In this document: piece by piece, positions 25,306 through 35,098 of the stretch | Layout of the letters: the number at the start of each line of letters is the position of its first letter | How positions within the stretch are numbered: the stretch's first letter is position 1 | Source: Deltaproteobacteria bacterium | GTDB taxonomy: Bacteria > Lernaellota > Lernaellaia > JACKCT01 | DNA: 64,000 bases | Direction of reading: 5' to 3' | Assembly: GCA_020633895.1 (NCBI GenBank) | Contig: JACKCT010000012.1 | Span: 1-64,000 of the forward strand | Notes under the pieces: generated by a model | Told to the model about the DNA's origin: nothing | Seen by the model: only the letters and a program-made list of their open reading frames with translations | Databases searched by the model: none | Made by a program: the position numbers and the translations under genes

Positions 25306-26817
25306 TTACTTGCCCGGATCCGGCGCGGCGGGCTCGGTTACTTGCCCCATCACAAAGGTATATTGCTGAGCGACGACAGCGTTGTTCGGCAGGGCCTTGA
25401 TGAGGCCTTGGTAAATCGGCGCCGCCTCGGCGTATTGCTTTTGCATCAGGAGGAGTTGGGCGTAGTTGTGGGCCGTGCGGGTATTATCGGAATCTTGTTG
25501 ATATAACTTACTGAACAATGCGAGAGCCTCATCGAAACGCTTTGCGTTCAGATAGTACAGCGCCAGGTTATTTTCATACATCTGATAACCCGCGAAGCCC
25601 GGTTCCTTCGCGATGATGTCCTTCCAGAAGAGCTCCTCATCATTCCACACATGAACTCGCGCGAAGGACAGCGCCGACCAAAGCGCGACAATGGCGACGC
25701 TCAGGGCGACGAGCCGAGTCTTGTGCCGCTCGAGTTTGGCGATTCCCACCGCCGCGACAATCGCCAGACCCGCGAACGGCAGGTACATAAACCGCTCCGC
25801 CGCCAACGCGCGGATCGGCAGGACGTTGCTGACCGGCAGATAGGTGACGGCAAACCACGCTAACCCGAAAGCGACGATTTGCGCCCTTCGTAACGCAACG
25901 ACAAACGCCACGGCGACGGCTGAAATCGCGAGCCAACCGACGACAAACGCGGTATCGATCCGGTGGACGATTTCGAAGAAATAATTAATGCGCAGGTCCA
26001 CGGGAAAGAGGAGCAGGCGCAGATACGTCAGGAAGACCTTGGGCGCGACGAAAAAGACGTCCGTCAGCCCCTGCACCGGCGAACCGGAATGTCTCGGCGT
26101 CATGACGGAGGTGCGCGCGATCCAAAATGCGGCGGCGAAAACGCCGAATGGAATCGCGGCAAGTAACGCGGCTTTCAGGCGCGCAGGCAGAGCTTCGTCT
26201 CGGTCGACATACACCGCCGCGAAAACCATCGCGGGTCCGACGACGGCCAACTCCTTCGAGGTCAGCGCCAAAGCGTAGACAATCAACGCGAGAATCCAGC
26301 GCCGACGCAACACCAAAAGAATTGTCGATATCAAAAATAACCCGCAGAGGATGTCGTCCGTTCCCGAGATGGACTCGACCGATTCGACGTGCGTCGGGTG
26401 GATGAACCACAAGACGGTCGCCAGGAAGGCGACCATATTACCTCCGCCGGTGACGCGCCGAATGAGCAGGAACAGCGCCAGACCCGTAAAGATATGCAGG
26501 ACGATATTCAGGACGTGATACGCCGGAGGCGCGAGGCCGAAGAGCGCGTAGACGAATGCGTAAACCACCGGCAGCAGCGGACGATAATTGAAATAGTTGA
26601 AGCCGCCGGAACTCAGCGCGTTGGGATCGCCGAAGGTCTTGAGCGCGCCGCCGATGCTTTGGATCGTGGTGTTTTCGACGATGCACGAGACGTCGTCGTA
26701 GAGAAACGGGCCGTGGATTCCATGGCCGTAGATCCCGGCGCCGAGAATCGACAAAACGGCGAACACGCCCAGCACCGGCGCGCGATTCCCCGTCATGCAA
26801 ACCATCCATTTCGGCAT
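25306..26817 (-). CDS. TMTC-like membrane glycosyltransferase with TPR tail
   Basis: 503 aa with about ten hydrophobic segments and a C-terminal TPR region (YQMYENNLALYYLNAKRF, NYAQLLLMQKQYAEAAPIYQ). The N-terminal loop has GPFLYDD, the acidic motif of GT-C glycosyltransferases. Segment WFIHPTHVESVESISGTDD matches the HPxHVE-SV-xI-x-R/TxDxL signature of TMTC-type (transmembrane plus TPR) O-mannosyltransferase-like proteins. The substrate is unknown; it probably uses a lipid-linked sugar on the outer face of the inner membrane. Start ATG 26817 is chosen because the 79 codons further upstream are Arg-rich and overlap the divergent gene. Divergent from the next gene over about 130 bp. Confidence 0.7.
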   Translation of the reverse strand: MPKWMVCMTGNRAPVLGVFAVLSILGAGIYGHGIHGPFLYDDVSCIVENTTIQSIGGALKTFGDPNALSSGGFNYFNYRPLLPVVYAFVYALFGLAPPAYHVLNIVLHIFTGLALFLLIRRVTGGGNMVAFLATVLWFIHPTHVESVESISGTDDILCGLFLISTILLVLRRRWILALIVYALALTSKELAVVGPAMVFAAVYVDRDEALPARLKAALLAAIPFGVFAAAFWIARTSVMTPRHSGSPVQGLTDVFFVAPKVFLTYLRLLLFPVDLRINYFFEIVHRIDTAFVVGWLAISAVAVAFVVALRRAQIVAFGLAWFAVTYLPVSNVLPIRALAAERFMYLPFAGLAIVAAVGIAKLERHKTRLVALSVAIVALWSALSFARVHVWNDEELFWKDIIAKEPGFAGYQMYENNLALYYLNAKRFDEALALFSKLYQQDSDNTRTAHNYAQLLLMQKQYAEAAPIYQGLIKALPNNAVVAQQYTFVMGQVTEPAAPDPGK

Positions 26818-26948
26818 GCCCGCGCTGTTAATGCACTCCTCATCGCGTGTCAATCTATCCCGCCTTGACTTGAGATTCGATAGCGGACGATCATCACCGT
26901 TCGTTTTCTTTGCGACGCGCCGGGATCGGCGCGATGGGAGATGCCGGA

Positions 26949-28496
26949 ATGACACCTCGGCCGAATTTGCCCTGGTCTTTATTGCTGTTGCTGGTCGCGC
27001 TTTGCCTGGGAGGCGCCCTCGCCTGTGGCGGCGATGACGATGACGACGACGCATCCGACGACGACGCGTCCATCGCGGATGACGACGATGATGACGACGC
27101 GCTCGACGATGACGACGACACGTCGGATGACGACGCGGCCGACGATGATACGATCGATGACGACACCGCTGATGACGACATCGACGACGCGCTGGCCAAG
27201 GAGCTGGAAGAGCGCGCGGCCGCGTTCAACGAATGGTACAACGACATTCATCGCAGCCCGTACGGCGGCATGGGCTACGCCATCTTCGCGACGCCCGAAT
27301 TGAAGAAAGAGGAAATCGTCCGTTTCTCCTTCGGCGATTCCACCATTTGGACCGGCACCTACGCCACCGCCGAAGCGTTTCGCTACGCCGTAACCGGCGA
27401 CGCGGATGCGAAGGCGAGCGCCATCGCCGCAATTCACACCTTGGACACGCACTTGAAAGTCACGCAGGTGCCGGGCTTCATCGCCCGCTTCGCCGGTCCG
27501 GACGAGGCCCCGTGGAACAACGGCTACACCACGCACGACCGCTACGTGAAAGGCACCGGCGATTGGGAGGGCTCGTTTTGGATCAACAACACCAGTCGCG
27601 ACCAATACACCGGCTGGTTCATGGGCATGGCCACCGCCTACGATCTGGTCGATGATGAAGACCTGCGCGAGCTGATCCGCGAGGACGTCAAATTGGTTAT
27701 CGACAAGGTGGTCGCCGACGATTTCACCATCATCGGCGAAGACGACAAGCCCACCGACGCCGGGCCCAAGGCCCTATCGACGTTCCGCCTGACTTGGCTG
27801 CTCATCGCCGCTCACGTTCTGGACGACTCATATTATTGGGATCTCTACGAATCCACGTTTGAAGACGACAAGGACGGCTTCGCCCTGTCCAACTTCTCGT
27901 GGTTCAACAAGTACGACGAGTACTACGGCTTCAACCTTTCCCACGAGAACTTCTATTCCCTCTTCCGCCTGGAAACGAACGCCGAGCGGCGACAATTCTA
28001 TCTGGACGCCTTCAATCAGCAGATCCGCAAACTCGTCGTCAACACGCACAACGTTTTCTTCGACGCGATCTACCTGGCCAACTGCGAACGCGCCGGGGGA
28101 TGCGACGGCTACGACGAAACGCTCGACGACATGCGCGTGCAGATCGCGGATTTTCAGGATCCGCCGGTCGTCGAAAAATACCTGGAGGTTCCCGAGTGGC
28201 CGCTGGATCCCATCTCGGTTTTCCTCTCGGATCTGATCGACGAATGGGGTATCCGCGAACTGGTCGACATTGAGTACCAGACCAAGGACGCGCGTCCGGT
28301 GAAATGGCGCTGTCCCCGCAGCTTCATGTGGCAAAAGACGCCCTACACCCTCAATTGCGACGAAGGAGACGGCACCGAGGTCTACCCGGGCATCGATTAC
28401 ATGGTCGCCTACTGGATGATGCGCTACTACGACTTCATCGCGCCGGGCAATCCGAACGATATTTACTGGCCCGAACAAGACGACGCGCGGCGGTAG
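26949..28496 (+). CDS. Lipoprotein with Asp-rich linker and all-alpha domain
   Basis: 515 aa. The signal peptide ends in lipobox LGGALAC, followed by about 65 residues made mostly of Asp (with Ser, Ala, Thr). The body (from about residue 80) has regularly spaced helices and aromatic motifs (FGDSTIWTGTYATAEAFRYA, YTGWFMGMATAYDLVDDED) that look like an alpha/alpha toroid, as in six-hairpin glycosidases, but no catalytic pair can be named. GGGAG lies 8 nt before ATG 26949. The next gene starts 4 nt after its stop, so they share a transcript. Likely anchored in the outer membrane or facing the periplasm. Confidence 0.6.
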   Translation: MTPRPNLPWSLLLLLVALCLGGALACGGDDDDDDASDDDASIADDDDDDDALDDDDDTSDDDAADDDTIDDDTADDDIDDALAKELEERAAAFNEWYNDIHRSPYGGMGYAIFATPELKKEEIVRFSFGDSTIWTGTYATAEAFRYAVTGDADAKASAIAAIHTLDTHLKVTQVPGFIARFAGPDEAPWNNGYTTHDRYVKGTGDWEGSFWINNTSRDQYTGWFMGMATAYDLVDDEDLRELIREDVKLVIDKVVADDFTIIGEDDKPTDAGPKALSTFRLTWLLIAAHVLDDSYYWDLYESTFEDDKDGFALSNFSWFNKYDEYYGFNLSHENFYSLFRLETNAERRQFYLDAFNQQIRKLVVNTHNVFFDAIYLANCERAGGCDGYDETLDDMRVQIADFQDPPVVEKYLEVPEWPLDPISVFLSDLIDEWGIRELVDIEYQTKDARPVKWRCPRSFMWQKTPYTLNCDEGDGTEVYPGIDYMVAYWMMRYYDFIAPGNPNDIYWPEQDDARR

Positions 28497-28500
28497 CCCG

Positions 28501-30108
28501 ATGGAATTCAATCGGCGCAGTTTCTGGGGCTGGGGTTACGCGGACGAGGTGTTGCCGGCGGATGTCGTCGCCCGCTTTCGCGGCGTCATCGAGCAGACGT
28601 TCAATCTCGAAATCACTGAACGTCCGGAGCCTTCGCTGGACGAGGTGAAATTGCGGCCGCCCCGCTTCCCCCTGCTCGACTCCATCGCGAGCCTTTGCAC
28701 CGACGCGAAATTCGACCGGGCCGCGCACACCTTCGGCAAGGCCTACCGGGACGTGGTTCGCGCCCTCGACGGACGATTCGACGATCCGCCGGACTACATC
28801 GCCTATCCCGAAAACGAAGACGATGTCGTCGCGTTGATGAAATTCTGCACTGACGAAGGCATCGCACTGATTCCCTACGGCGGCGGATCGAGCGTCGTGG
28901 GCGGCACGGAAGGCCGTGGGCTCGACTCGGCGCGGGGAGTGATCTGCTGCGATCTGCATCGGCTGGATAAGGTCCTGCATGTCGACCCGATCTCCCGCAC
29001 CGCGCGAATGCAGTCCGGCATGTACGGTCCTCAGGTCGAAGCCGCCCTCAAACCCCATGGCCTCACCCTGCGCCATTACCCCCAGAGCTTCGAATTCTCC
29101 ACCCTCGGCGGTTGGATCGCGACGCGGTCCGGCGGCCATTTCGCCACGCTCTACACGCACATCGACGAATTCGTGCAGTCCCTGCGCATGGTCACGCCCG
29201 GCGGCGTTATCCGGACGCGCCCCCTGCCCGGCGCCGGCGACGGCCCCGACCCGAACCGCCTGGTCGTCGGCTCGGAAGGCATCTTCGGAATCATCACCGA
29301 AGCGACCATGCGCCTGCAAAACATCCCCACCCATCGCGCGTCGACGACCGTCCGTTTCGCCGACACCGACAACGCTGTCGAAGCGGTGCGCCGCATCAGC
29401 CAGTCGGGACTACATCCTTCGAATCTTCGTTTGATTTCGCCCCTGGAAGCCTTCGCCATGGGTATCGGCGACGGACAGGCGGCGATGGTGCTGTTGGGTT
29501 TCGAATCCCACGATCACCCCCAGGACGCGAAGCTCGAAAGGGCGCTGGCCATTGCCACGGACCTGGGCGGCAAACGCAAGAACGCGCCGTCGAGCGACTC
29601 GGGTGAAGAGCGTTCCACCGATGTGTGGAAAAACAACTTCATCCGCGCGCCGTACCTTCGCGATCGCATGGTGCGAGCGGGAATGATTATGGAGACGTTC
29701 GAGACGGCGACGACGTGGGACCACTTCGAGGAATTTCACCGCGTCGTTTTCGAAAAGACGGCCACGGCGGCTTTTGAGCAATGCGGCAACGCGATCGTCT
29801 TCTGGCGCTTCACCCACGTCTACCCCGACGGCCCGGCGGTCTATTACACCGTTGTCGCTCCCGGCCGTCGCGGCGAAGAATTGGCCCAATGGGATGCGAT
29901 CAAGCGCGCGGCGTCCGACGCGATCATCGAGCAAGGCGGGCCCATCACGCACCACCACGCCGTCGGCCGCGACCATCAACCCTGGTTCGAAAGGCAACAC
30001 GGCCCCGTCGTCCTCGACGCGCTGCGACGCCTCAAAGACGGGTTTGATCCGGCGGGCATCATGAATCCGGGGGTGCTCCTACGCGCGCCCGAGGCAAAGG
30101 ACGATTAG
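28501..30108 (+). CDS. FAD-linked oxidase, alkyl-DHAP synthase-like
   Basis: 535 aa, full length for the AGPS family. The PCMH-type FAD domain spans about residues 95-290 (AYPENEDDVVALMKFC, IPYGGGSSVVGGTEG, NRLVVGSEGIFGIITEATM). The C-terminal part carries ITHHHAVGRDHQPWF, equivalent to the HHHGVG active-site motif of alkyldihydroxyacetonephosphate synthase. That enzyme exchanges the acyl group of acyl-DHAP for a fatty alcohol to make ether lipids. No fatty acyl-CoA reductase or DHAP acyltransferase is nearby, so the substrate remains inferred. It follows the upstream lipoprotein gene by 4 nt, and its TAG overlaps the stop of the converging gene. Confidence 0.7.
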   Translation: MEFNRRSFWGWGYADEVLPADVVARFRGVIEQTFNLEITERPEPSLDEVKLRPPRFPLLDSIASLCTDAKFDRAAHTFGKAYRDVVRALDGRFDDPPDYIAYPENEDDVVALMKFCTDEGIALIPYGGGSSVVGGTEGRGLDSARGVICCDLHRLDKVLHVDPISRTARMQSGMYGPQVEAALKPHGLTLRHYPQSFEFSTLGGWIATRSGGHFATLYTHIDEFVQSLRMVTPGGVIRTRPLPGAGDGPDPNRLVVGSEGIFGIITEATMRLQNIPTHRASTTVRFADTDNAVEAVRRISQSGLHPSNLRLISPLEAFAMGIGDGQAAMVLLGFESHDHPQDAKLERALAIATDLGGKRKNAPSSDSGEERSTDVWKNNFIRAPYLRDRMVRAGMIMETFETATTWDHFEEFHRVVFEKTATAAFEQCGNAIVFWRFTHVYPDGPAVYYTVVAPGRRGEELAQWDAIKRAASDAIIEQGGPITHHHAVGRDHQPWFERQHGPVVLDALRRLKDGFDPAGIMNPGVLLRAPEAKDD

Positions 30109-31214
30109 CCCGTCGCCACGCTCCCGACATCCAACCGCACGAGGCACCCGGCCAGGTCATCGAGAATCTCCGGCCAGGTATAGAGATCGATCGGCGTCGC
30201 CAGACCGCGTCGCTTGACCTTACCCGCCGCCAGATCCCGAGCGATGCGCGCCGGCAGAACGGCCGTGGGCGTCGCCCCGTCGGTGAAGCGTGCGATGGAC
30301 TGCGCCGAGTTGCCGCCGGCGTGCGTCCGCACCAACACCAGCGCGTCCGGCCCGTGTCCGTGTTTGACGGCGCGCTGAAACTCCGCTCGATTCAGCGGCT
30401 CGACAATGCGGTCGATGAGGCGATAAGCCCACTCGCGCTTGGCGGGATTGAGCGCGCGAATCACGCCGAAAAGCCACTTCGGATAGTCCCCCAGATCGAT
30501 CCACGTCCGAATCTCAAGCAGACCGCCGCGTGTTTCCAGCGCCAAGATCTCGATGTTGGGAATCTCCAAAACCGTGCGTCGGCCGAAGGGCTCCGGGAGG
30601 TTTTCCGTGCGGGAGGCGGAGCCCAGCGTCACCGGCGTTCGCCTGCCGCCGCGAATGGAACAGGGCCGGTAGACCGCGTCCAAAACGCCGCCCATGATGC
30701 TCCCCATGCCCGAATCTTCATACGCGTGGCGAAGTTGGGAATAAACGATGTCGACGCCGTCGGCGCCTTGGTGCGTTTCCAATTGGTGAGCGGCCAGGAC
30801 GGTTGAAATACCGGGGATCAACCCGGCGCCGGTCGCCAACAGCAGCCCCGCGTTCCGCGCCGTCACATCCATTTCGCGAAGCCGCTCGTAATGGATCTGC
30901 TCGTTGGCGCAATCGACGTAGTGCCGACCGCATTCGAGCACCGTCCGCGCAATGTCGGCGCCGGTGCGCGCGAAGGGGCCGATCGCGTTGATCACCACGT
31001 CCGCCGACGCGACCGCCTTGCGAAGCTCCGCCTTGTCGGTCGCATCGAGAACCAGGCGCTCAACGTTGGTATTTCCCGCGAATTGCTCGTCGAGCTTTTC
31101 CGCCCGACGACCGGACGCAACAACCCGCAGCCCACCCGACGCCGCCAACGCCTGAACAATCGCGCGACCCGCCAGACCGTAGGCTCCCAAAACCAGGACC
31201 GTAAATTCCGCCAT
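30105..31214 (-). CDS. Saccharopine dehydrogenase-like NAD(P)-binding reductase
   Basis: 369 aa. The N-terminal Rossmann motif is VLVLGAYGLAGRAIVQAL (nucleotide-binding G-x-Y-G-x-x-G), followed by DVVINAIGPFARTGADIART and HYVDCANE, typical of saccharopine dehydrogenase-type and trans-acting enoyl reductase proteins. There is no catalytic clue to substrate. ATG 31214 is preferred over an upstream start because GAAAGG lies 6 nt upstream. The gene runs against the FAD oxidase and overlaps it by 4 nt at the stop codons. Confidence 0.7.
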   Translation of the reverse strand: MAEFTVLVLGAYGLAGRAIVQALAASGGLRVVASGRRAEKLDEQFAGNTNVERLVLDATDKAELRKAVASADVVINAIGPFARTGADIARTVLECGRHYVDCANEQIHYERLREMDVTARNAGLLLATGAGLIPGISTVLAAHQLETHQGADGVDIVYSQLRHAYEDSGMGSIMGGVLDAVYRPCSIRGGRRTPVTLGSASRTENLPEPFGRRTVLEIPNIEILALETRGGLLEIRTWIDLGDYPKWLFGVIRALNPAKREWAYRLIDRIVEPLNRAEFQRAVKHGHGPDALVLVRTHAGGNSAQSIARFTDGATPTAVLPARIARDLAAGKVKRRGLATPIDLYTWPEILDDLAGCLVRLDVGSVATG

Positions 31215-31270
31215 CAGTAACCTTTCGCGACAATGAATTTTGAGCCGCCGTCCCAATGGGCGAACGCCGC

Positions 31271-32137
31271 CTATGCTCCCGTGAATCTCGCTTTCGGACG
31301 GTGGGGATCCGACAAAAATGCATGGAGATCCTCGGCGAAGCGCTCGGGCAAATCCAGGTGCGGGTAGTGGCCGATGCCTTTGTACTCCGTCAGCGTCACG
31401 CCTTCGGCCATCTTGACAGTGCGCCGACCGTGCTTGACCGGAATGATCGGATCCTTCGCGCCCCAGAACAAGGCGACCGGCGGCATGTCCTCGACCTCGT
31501 CGACCCGGTGGGCCATCTGCGTGTGCTGGCCGAAAACGTTGATGACTCCCTCCAGCGTCCGCTGAAAGGCCATCCCGGTGCCGGGGATGTCATTGATGCG
31601 CACGGCCCGTTCAATCTCCTCCGGCTCCATATGGCCGAATGTGGCGCTCGCGTATTTGAGCGCGTAGGGCAGCGCATGCTTCAACGCCGTCGGCGCGATT
31701 CGGTGCCCGAAATACGGAAACGCCGCCAGCCGCATCCCGATCGCCACATCGCGACCAAGCCCGCCACTGGACACCAGGGCCAGCCTCTCGATGCGCTCGC
31801 GCTGCTCCAGCACCATCCACTGAGCCACCCCGCCGCCGTACGAATGGCCGCAGAAATGAGCGCTGGGAACGTGGATCGCCTCCATCCACTCCGCCAACAT
31901 CTTCGCATGCCACGCCAGTGTGTAGGGCGCGTCCGGTCGCCCGGAATATCCATGCCCGGGCAGGTCCACCATCAGGACACGAAAATGCCGGGCCAGAAAC
32001 GGCGCGGTCCGACGCCAGGTGCGATGGCAATCCTGGATCCCATGGACGAGGACCAACGGCGGACCCACGCCCAGTTCACCCCAAGTGATGGTCGTCCCCG
32101 AGACTTCGGTGACACGCCCCGTCCCCACCATGTCCAT
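31271..32137 (-). CDS. Alpha/beta hydrolase
   Basis: 288 aa. Complete hydrolase set: oxyanion motif VLVHGIQD, nucleophile elbow GHSYGGG (Ser), acid in WGAKDPIIP and His in GIGHYPHLD. No signal peptide, so cytoplasmic. Similar to the MhpC/epoxide-hydrolase branch, but the substrate cannot be assigned. It lies 56 nt upstream of the reductase on the same strand and may be co-transcribed with it. Confidence 0.75.
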   Translation of the reverse strand: MDMVGTGRVTEVSGTTITWGELGVGPPLVLVHGIQDCHRTWRRTAPFLARHFRVLMVDLPGHGYSGRPDAPYTLAWHAKMLAEWMEAIHVPSAHFCGHSYGGGVAQWMVLEQRERIERLALVSSGGLGRDVAIGMRLAAFPYFGHRIAPTALKHALPYALKYASATFGHMEPEEIERAVRINDIPGTGMAFQRTLEGVINVFGQHTQMAHRVDEVEDMPPVALFWGAKDPIIPVKHGRRTVKMAEGVTLTEYKGIGHYPHLDLPERFAEDLHAFLSDPHRPKARFTGA

Positions 32138-32320
32138 GATGCACCGCCTTATCCGTCAACCGGGAAACCGGGAGACCCCGGATTCTTCTTTGCCCGCGCA
32201 CGCTACCACAAACGACGCCTTCGGCAACGGCGTGATGCCATGTCCGAGGGTAGTTTGCCGGGGTAGTGATTGATGACGACGAAGGGTGCGGTTGCTAATG
32301 ACGGACGATGACGCTCGGGA

Positions 32321-32947
32321 CTAGAGAGTTTTCTCCAGATCCATCTTGTAAACGTAGTCCAAGGCGCCGGGGACGCGGACCCGACCGACGTGGAATTTGC
32401 CCAGCGCGGTGATCGTGACCGTGTTGAGGTAGAGCGTCTCCATGTCGATCAGCAGCGGATTCTCGTCGGCATTGACGTAGATGAGATCGGCCATCGACGG
32501 CGGCGCGCAGAACTGGCAGCCGTCGTAAACGATCAGCGGGTTGGAAAGCCAGAAGCGCGTGATCTTGCCTTCCTCGGCGGGAGCGTCCGCGGGCACAATG
32601 GAGCCTTTGATGGCCACGACCTTCCCGTCGATTTTCCCGACCCAGTCCTTGGAAAATTCCTTCGTCTTCCGATAGACCTCGTATTGCTTGGTGAGCTCCT
32701 GGAAATCCAGGCGGATCGCATCCGGCGCCTTGGCGGCGACAACATCCGTGGGTTTGGCGGGCGCCTCCGCCGCGTTGGCCACGCCTGTTTGCGGCACGGT
32801 CGCGTCGCTCAGCTCCACGGTCGGCCTGCGTTCCACCGCCGAAGCCACGACCCACAGGCCCAGCAAAGCCAGCAGCACAATAACCTGAGACGGAAACGGT
32901 TTTTTCCCCGATGGGGCGGAGGGGGTGTTGTCGGGAGATTGGTTCAT
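32321..32947 (-). CDS. Membrane-anchored periplasmic protein, DUF3299-like
   Basis: 208 aa with one N-terminal membrane anchor (VIVLLALLGLWVVASAV) and a periplasmic domain containing KGSIVPADAPAEEGKITRFW and the motif YDGCQFCAPPSMADLIYVN. The latter resembles the conserved Cys/Pro segment of DUF3299 proteins. It starts 3 nt after the ABC permease stop and is the third gene of an ATPase-permease-accessory operon. The two Cys and the metal-binding permease loop suggest metal handling; this is inference. Confidence 0.55.
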   Translation of the reverse strand: MNQSPDNTPSAPSGKKPFPSQVIVLLALLGLWVVASAVERRPTVELSDATVPQTGVANAAEAPAKPTDVVAAKAPDAIRLDFQELTKQYEVYRKTKEFSKDWVGKIDGKVVAIKGSIVPADAPAEEGKITRFWLSNPLIVYDGCQFCAPPSMADLIYVNADENPLLIDMETLYLNTVTITALGKFHVGRVRVPGALDYVYKMDLEKTL

Positions 32948-32950
32948 CTC

Positions 32951-34279
32951 TTACTCGCGGGCGATTTCCTCGATGACGTTCATACGCGCGGTGAAGACCA
33001 TGCCCGCCAGCGCGAGCACTTGCCCGGCGACCAGCGTCAGAATGACCGCGCCGGTTTCCATCCGCGTGATCTGCCAGGGGTCGACGGCAATGCCGAATCG
33101 GGTCTGGATCAGGCGTCCGCCCAGGGCCGCCAGGACGTGCCCCAAGGCCGTGCCGATGATGACCCCGCCGAGGCAGATAATCAAGGCTTCGGCCATCGCC
33201 ACCGCGCCCAACGTGCCTTGCCGCACACCCAGGCTGCGCATCAGCGCCAGTTCCCGCCGCCGCTCGTTGAGCGACATCACCAACGTGACCAGCACCATGG
33301 CGATCGCGACCGCCAGCGTGACCGTGCTGAACGCCTCCACCATGCGCTCGCCCTTGCTGACGTAGGTCATGAGACGCCGGATCGCGCGAGCCGTGTCCAC
33401 CGCCTGAACACCCGCTCGGGTTGAAATCTCCCGCTCTAAAATCGCCGTGAACGCCGGCGACGCCGGACGCACCAGGATGGCGGTCAGACGGCGATCTCCC
33501 CAGGCAGGTTCGTGTTCGTCGTCATCATGTTCCTCGGCTTCGTCATGCTCACCCGCTTCTTCGTGATGCTCGTCTTCGTCGTGATCGCCGACTTCTTCGT
33601 GATGCTCGTCTTCGTCGTGATCGTCATGGGGATGATGGTGCCCCGCATGCACCGCCCAGATCGACTCCACCGGCACATAGATCGACGTGTCGGACGGCGT
33701 GCCGCTCTCGTTCAGGATTCCCCGAACGACGTACCCGAATTCCTCGTGATGATGGGCCTCCTCGTCGCCGGTGAGGCCGTGGGTTCCGGTAAAGGTATCG
33801 CCGACGTTCAGGCTGTTTCGATACGCCGCTTCGGCGCCGAGGACCGCGTCGTGCTCGTCGGACAAATCGATCGTCCCGGCTTTGACGCCGATAGGCAGGC
33901 TGTCCAGATAAGCCCGGGATGTGCCCACGATCGGATAGCCCCGCACCGAGTCGGCCACCGCCATCGGCACCGCCGCCGCGACGCGCCCGTCCTTTTCAAC
34001 AGCCTCGAAAACATCGTAGGGAATCGTGCCGCTGGGCCGGTCGATCTGGAAGATCGTCGACATGATGAGCTGCACCACCCCCACGTTCTTCGGGCCGATC
34101 ACCAGCGGATAGCGCAGGGACGAGTCGATCGCGGCGCGCTTGACCGACAGATTCATCAGGCCGATGGCGATGACCAGAACCAGGGACGCGGCAATCGCCA
34201 GCATGGAAACGGTCGTGGCCAGACGGCGATGGCCCAGGTAGCGCCAGGCGACATAGACGATGGAGCGAAGGCGCGTCAT
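32951..34279 (-). CDS. FtsX/MacB-type ABC permease with His-rich periplasmic loop
   Basis: 442 aa. One membrane segment is at residues 18-42 and three more are at the C-terminus (around 310, 365 and 410), with a large periplasmic domain between them, as in MacB/LolCE permeases. The domain contains about 50 residues rich in His, Asp and Glu (AGHHHPHDDHDEDEHHEE and two further repeats of HDEDEHHEE type), an evident metal-binding loop. GTLGAVAMAEALIICLGG is the FtsX-type cytoplasmic coupling region. Its start overlaps the ATPase stop (ATGA). The transported substrate may be a metal, a metal chelate or a lipoprotein. Confidence 0.75.
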   Translation of the reverse strand: MTRLRSIVYVAWRYLGHRRLATTVSMLAIAASLVLVIAIGLMNLSVKRAAIDSSLRYPLVIGPKNVGVVQLIMSTIFQIDRPSGTIPYDVFEAVEKDGRVAAAVPMAVADSVRGYPIVGTSRAYLDSLPIGVKAGTIDLSDEHDAVLGAEAAYRNSLNVGDTFTGTHGLTGDEEAHHHEEFGYVVRGILNESGTPSDTSIYVPVESIWAVHAGHHHPHDDHDEDEHHEEVGDHDEDEHHEEAGEHDEAEEHDDDEHEPAWGDRRLTAILVRPASPAFTAILEREISTRAGVQAVDTARAIRRLMTYVSKGERMVEAFSTVTLAVAIAMVLVTLVMSLNERRRELALMRSLGVRQGTLGAVAMAEALIICLGGVIIGTALGHVLAALGGRLIQTRFGIAVDPWQITRMETGAVILTLVAGQVLALAGMVFTARMNVIEEIARE

Positions 34280-34959
34280 GACGCCCTCCCGCCGCTCACT
34301 GTCGCGCCCAACTCGATGAACGCGTCCGGCGCCGCCTCCCGCATGGCCGGGTCGTGGCTGGCGACGATGAGGGTCGTACCCGTCTCGCGCAGGCCGAGCA
34401 TCGCGTCGATCACCGCCTTGGCCGCCGCCGGATCCAGGCTCGCCGTCGGTTCGTCCGCCAGCAACAGCTTCGGCCGACGATGCACCGCACGGGCCACCGC
34501 GACGCGCTGCCGCTGACCCACGGAGAGTTGATAGGATTTCTTTTTCAGATGCTCGCCCAGGCCGAGGTCTTCCAAAATCGCGCGAGCCCGATCTTCGTCC
34601 CGCTCCAACCCGCAGAGCGCGGCCGGGACGGTCAGGTTTTCCAGCACGGACAGGGGCGTAATCAGATTAAATGTCTGAAAAACGTACCCCAGATGCCGAG
34701 CCCGGTAGTCGTCCCGCGCCCGCTCCGACAACGTATGCACGTCCAACTCGCCGACGCGAATCGTCCCCCCGTCCGGACGCATCAGACCGGCGATCAGGTT
34801 CAGAAACGTCGACTTCCCCGATCCGGACGGACCATGCAAAAGCGCAAACGCCCCGGCTTCCAATCGACCGGACAAACCGTCCAAGACGCGGCGGACGTTG
34901 CCGTCCGGATCCGCGAACGAACGGGAGAGATTTTCAAATCGTACTTCGAATCCAGCCAC
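34276..34959 (-). CDS. ABC transporter ATPase (MacB/LolD type)
   Basis: 227 aa. Walker A GPSGSGKS, Q-loop YVFQTFN, signature LSVGQRQRVAVARA, Walker B LLLADEPTASLD and switch His in VASHDP are all present, so it should be active. GTG 34959 is chosen because AAGAGGA lies just upstream; a TTG at 34980 is the alternative. It is the first gene of the operon with the His-loop permease and the DUF3299-like protein. Confidence 0.85.
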   Translation of the reverse strand: MAGFEVRFENLSRSFADPDGNVRRVLDGLSGRLEAGAFALLHGPSGSGKSTFLNLIAGLMRPDGGTIRVGELDVHTLSERARDDYRARHLGYVFQTFNLITPLSVLENLTVPAALCGLERDEDRARAILEDLGLGEHLKKKSYQLSVGQRQRVAVARAVHRRPKLLLADEPTASLDPAAAKAVIDAMLGLRETGTTLIVASHDPAMREAAPDAFIELGATVSGGRAS

Positions 34960-35098
34960 ATCGTTCCTCTTTTCCGGCAATCAACGAGGGCGGATTATTG
35001 CAACTCGATTGCATTATCGCAAGGGGACAAATTGTCGCAGGCAATTTGAGAAGGGCGGTCGCAAAAACGGTATCCAATTGTTCGGGGATTGCGGGTCG

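Noticed and set aside
27010-27200. CRISPR-like or regulatory trinucleotide repeat
   Set aside because: The GAC/GAT repeats are in frame and encode the Asp linker of a lipoprotein. There is no repeat-spacer structure.
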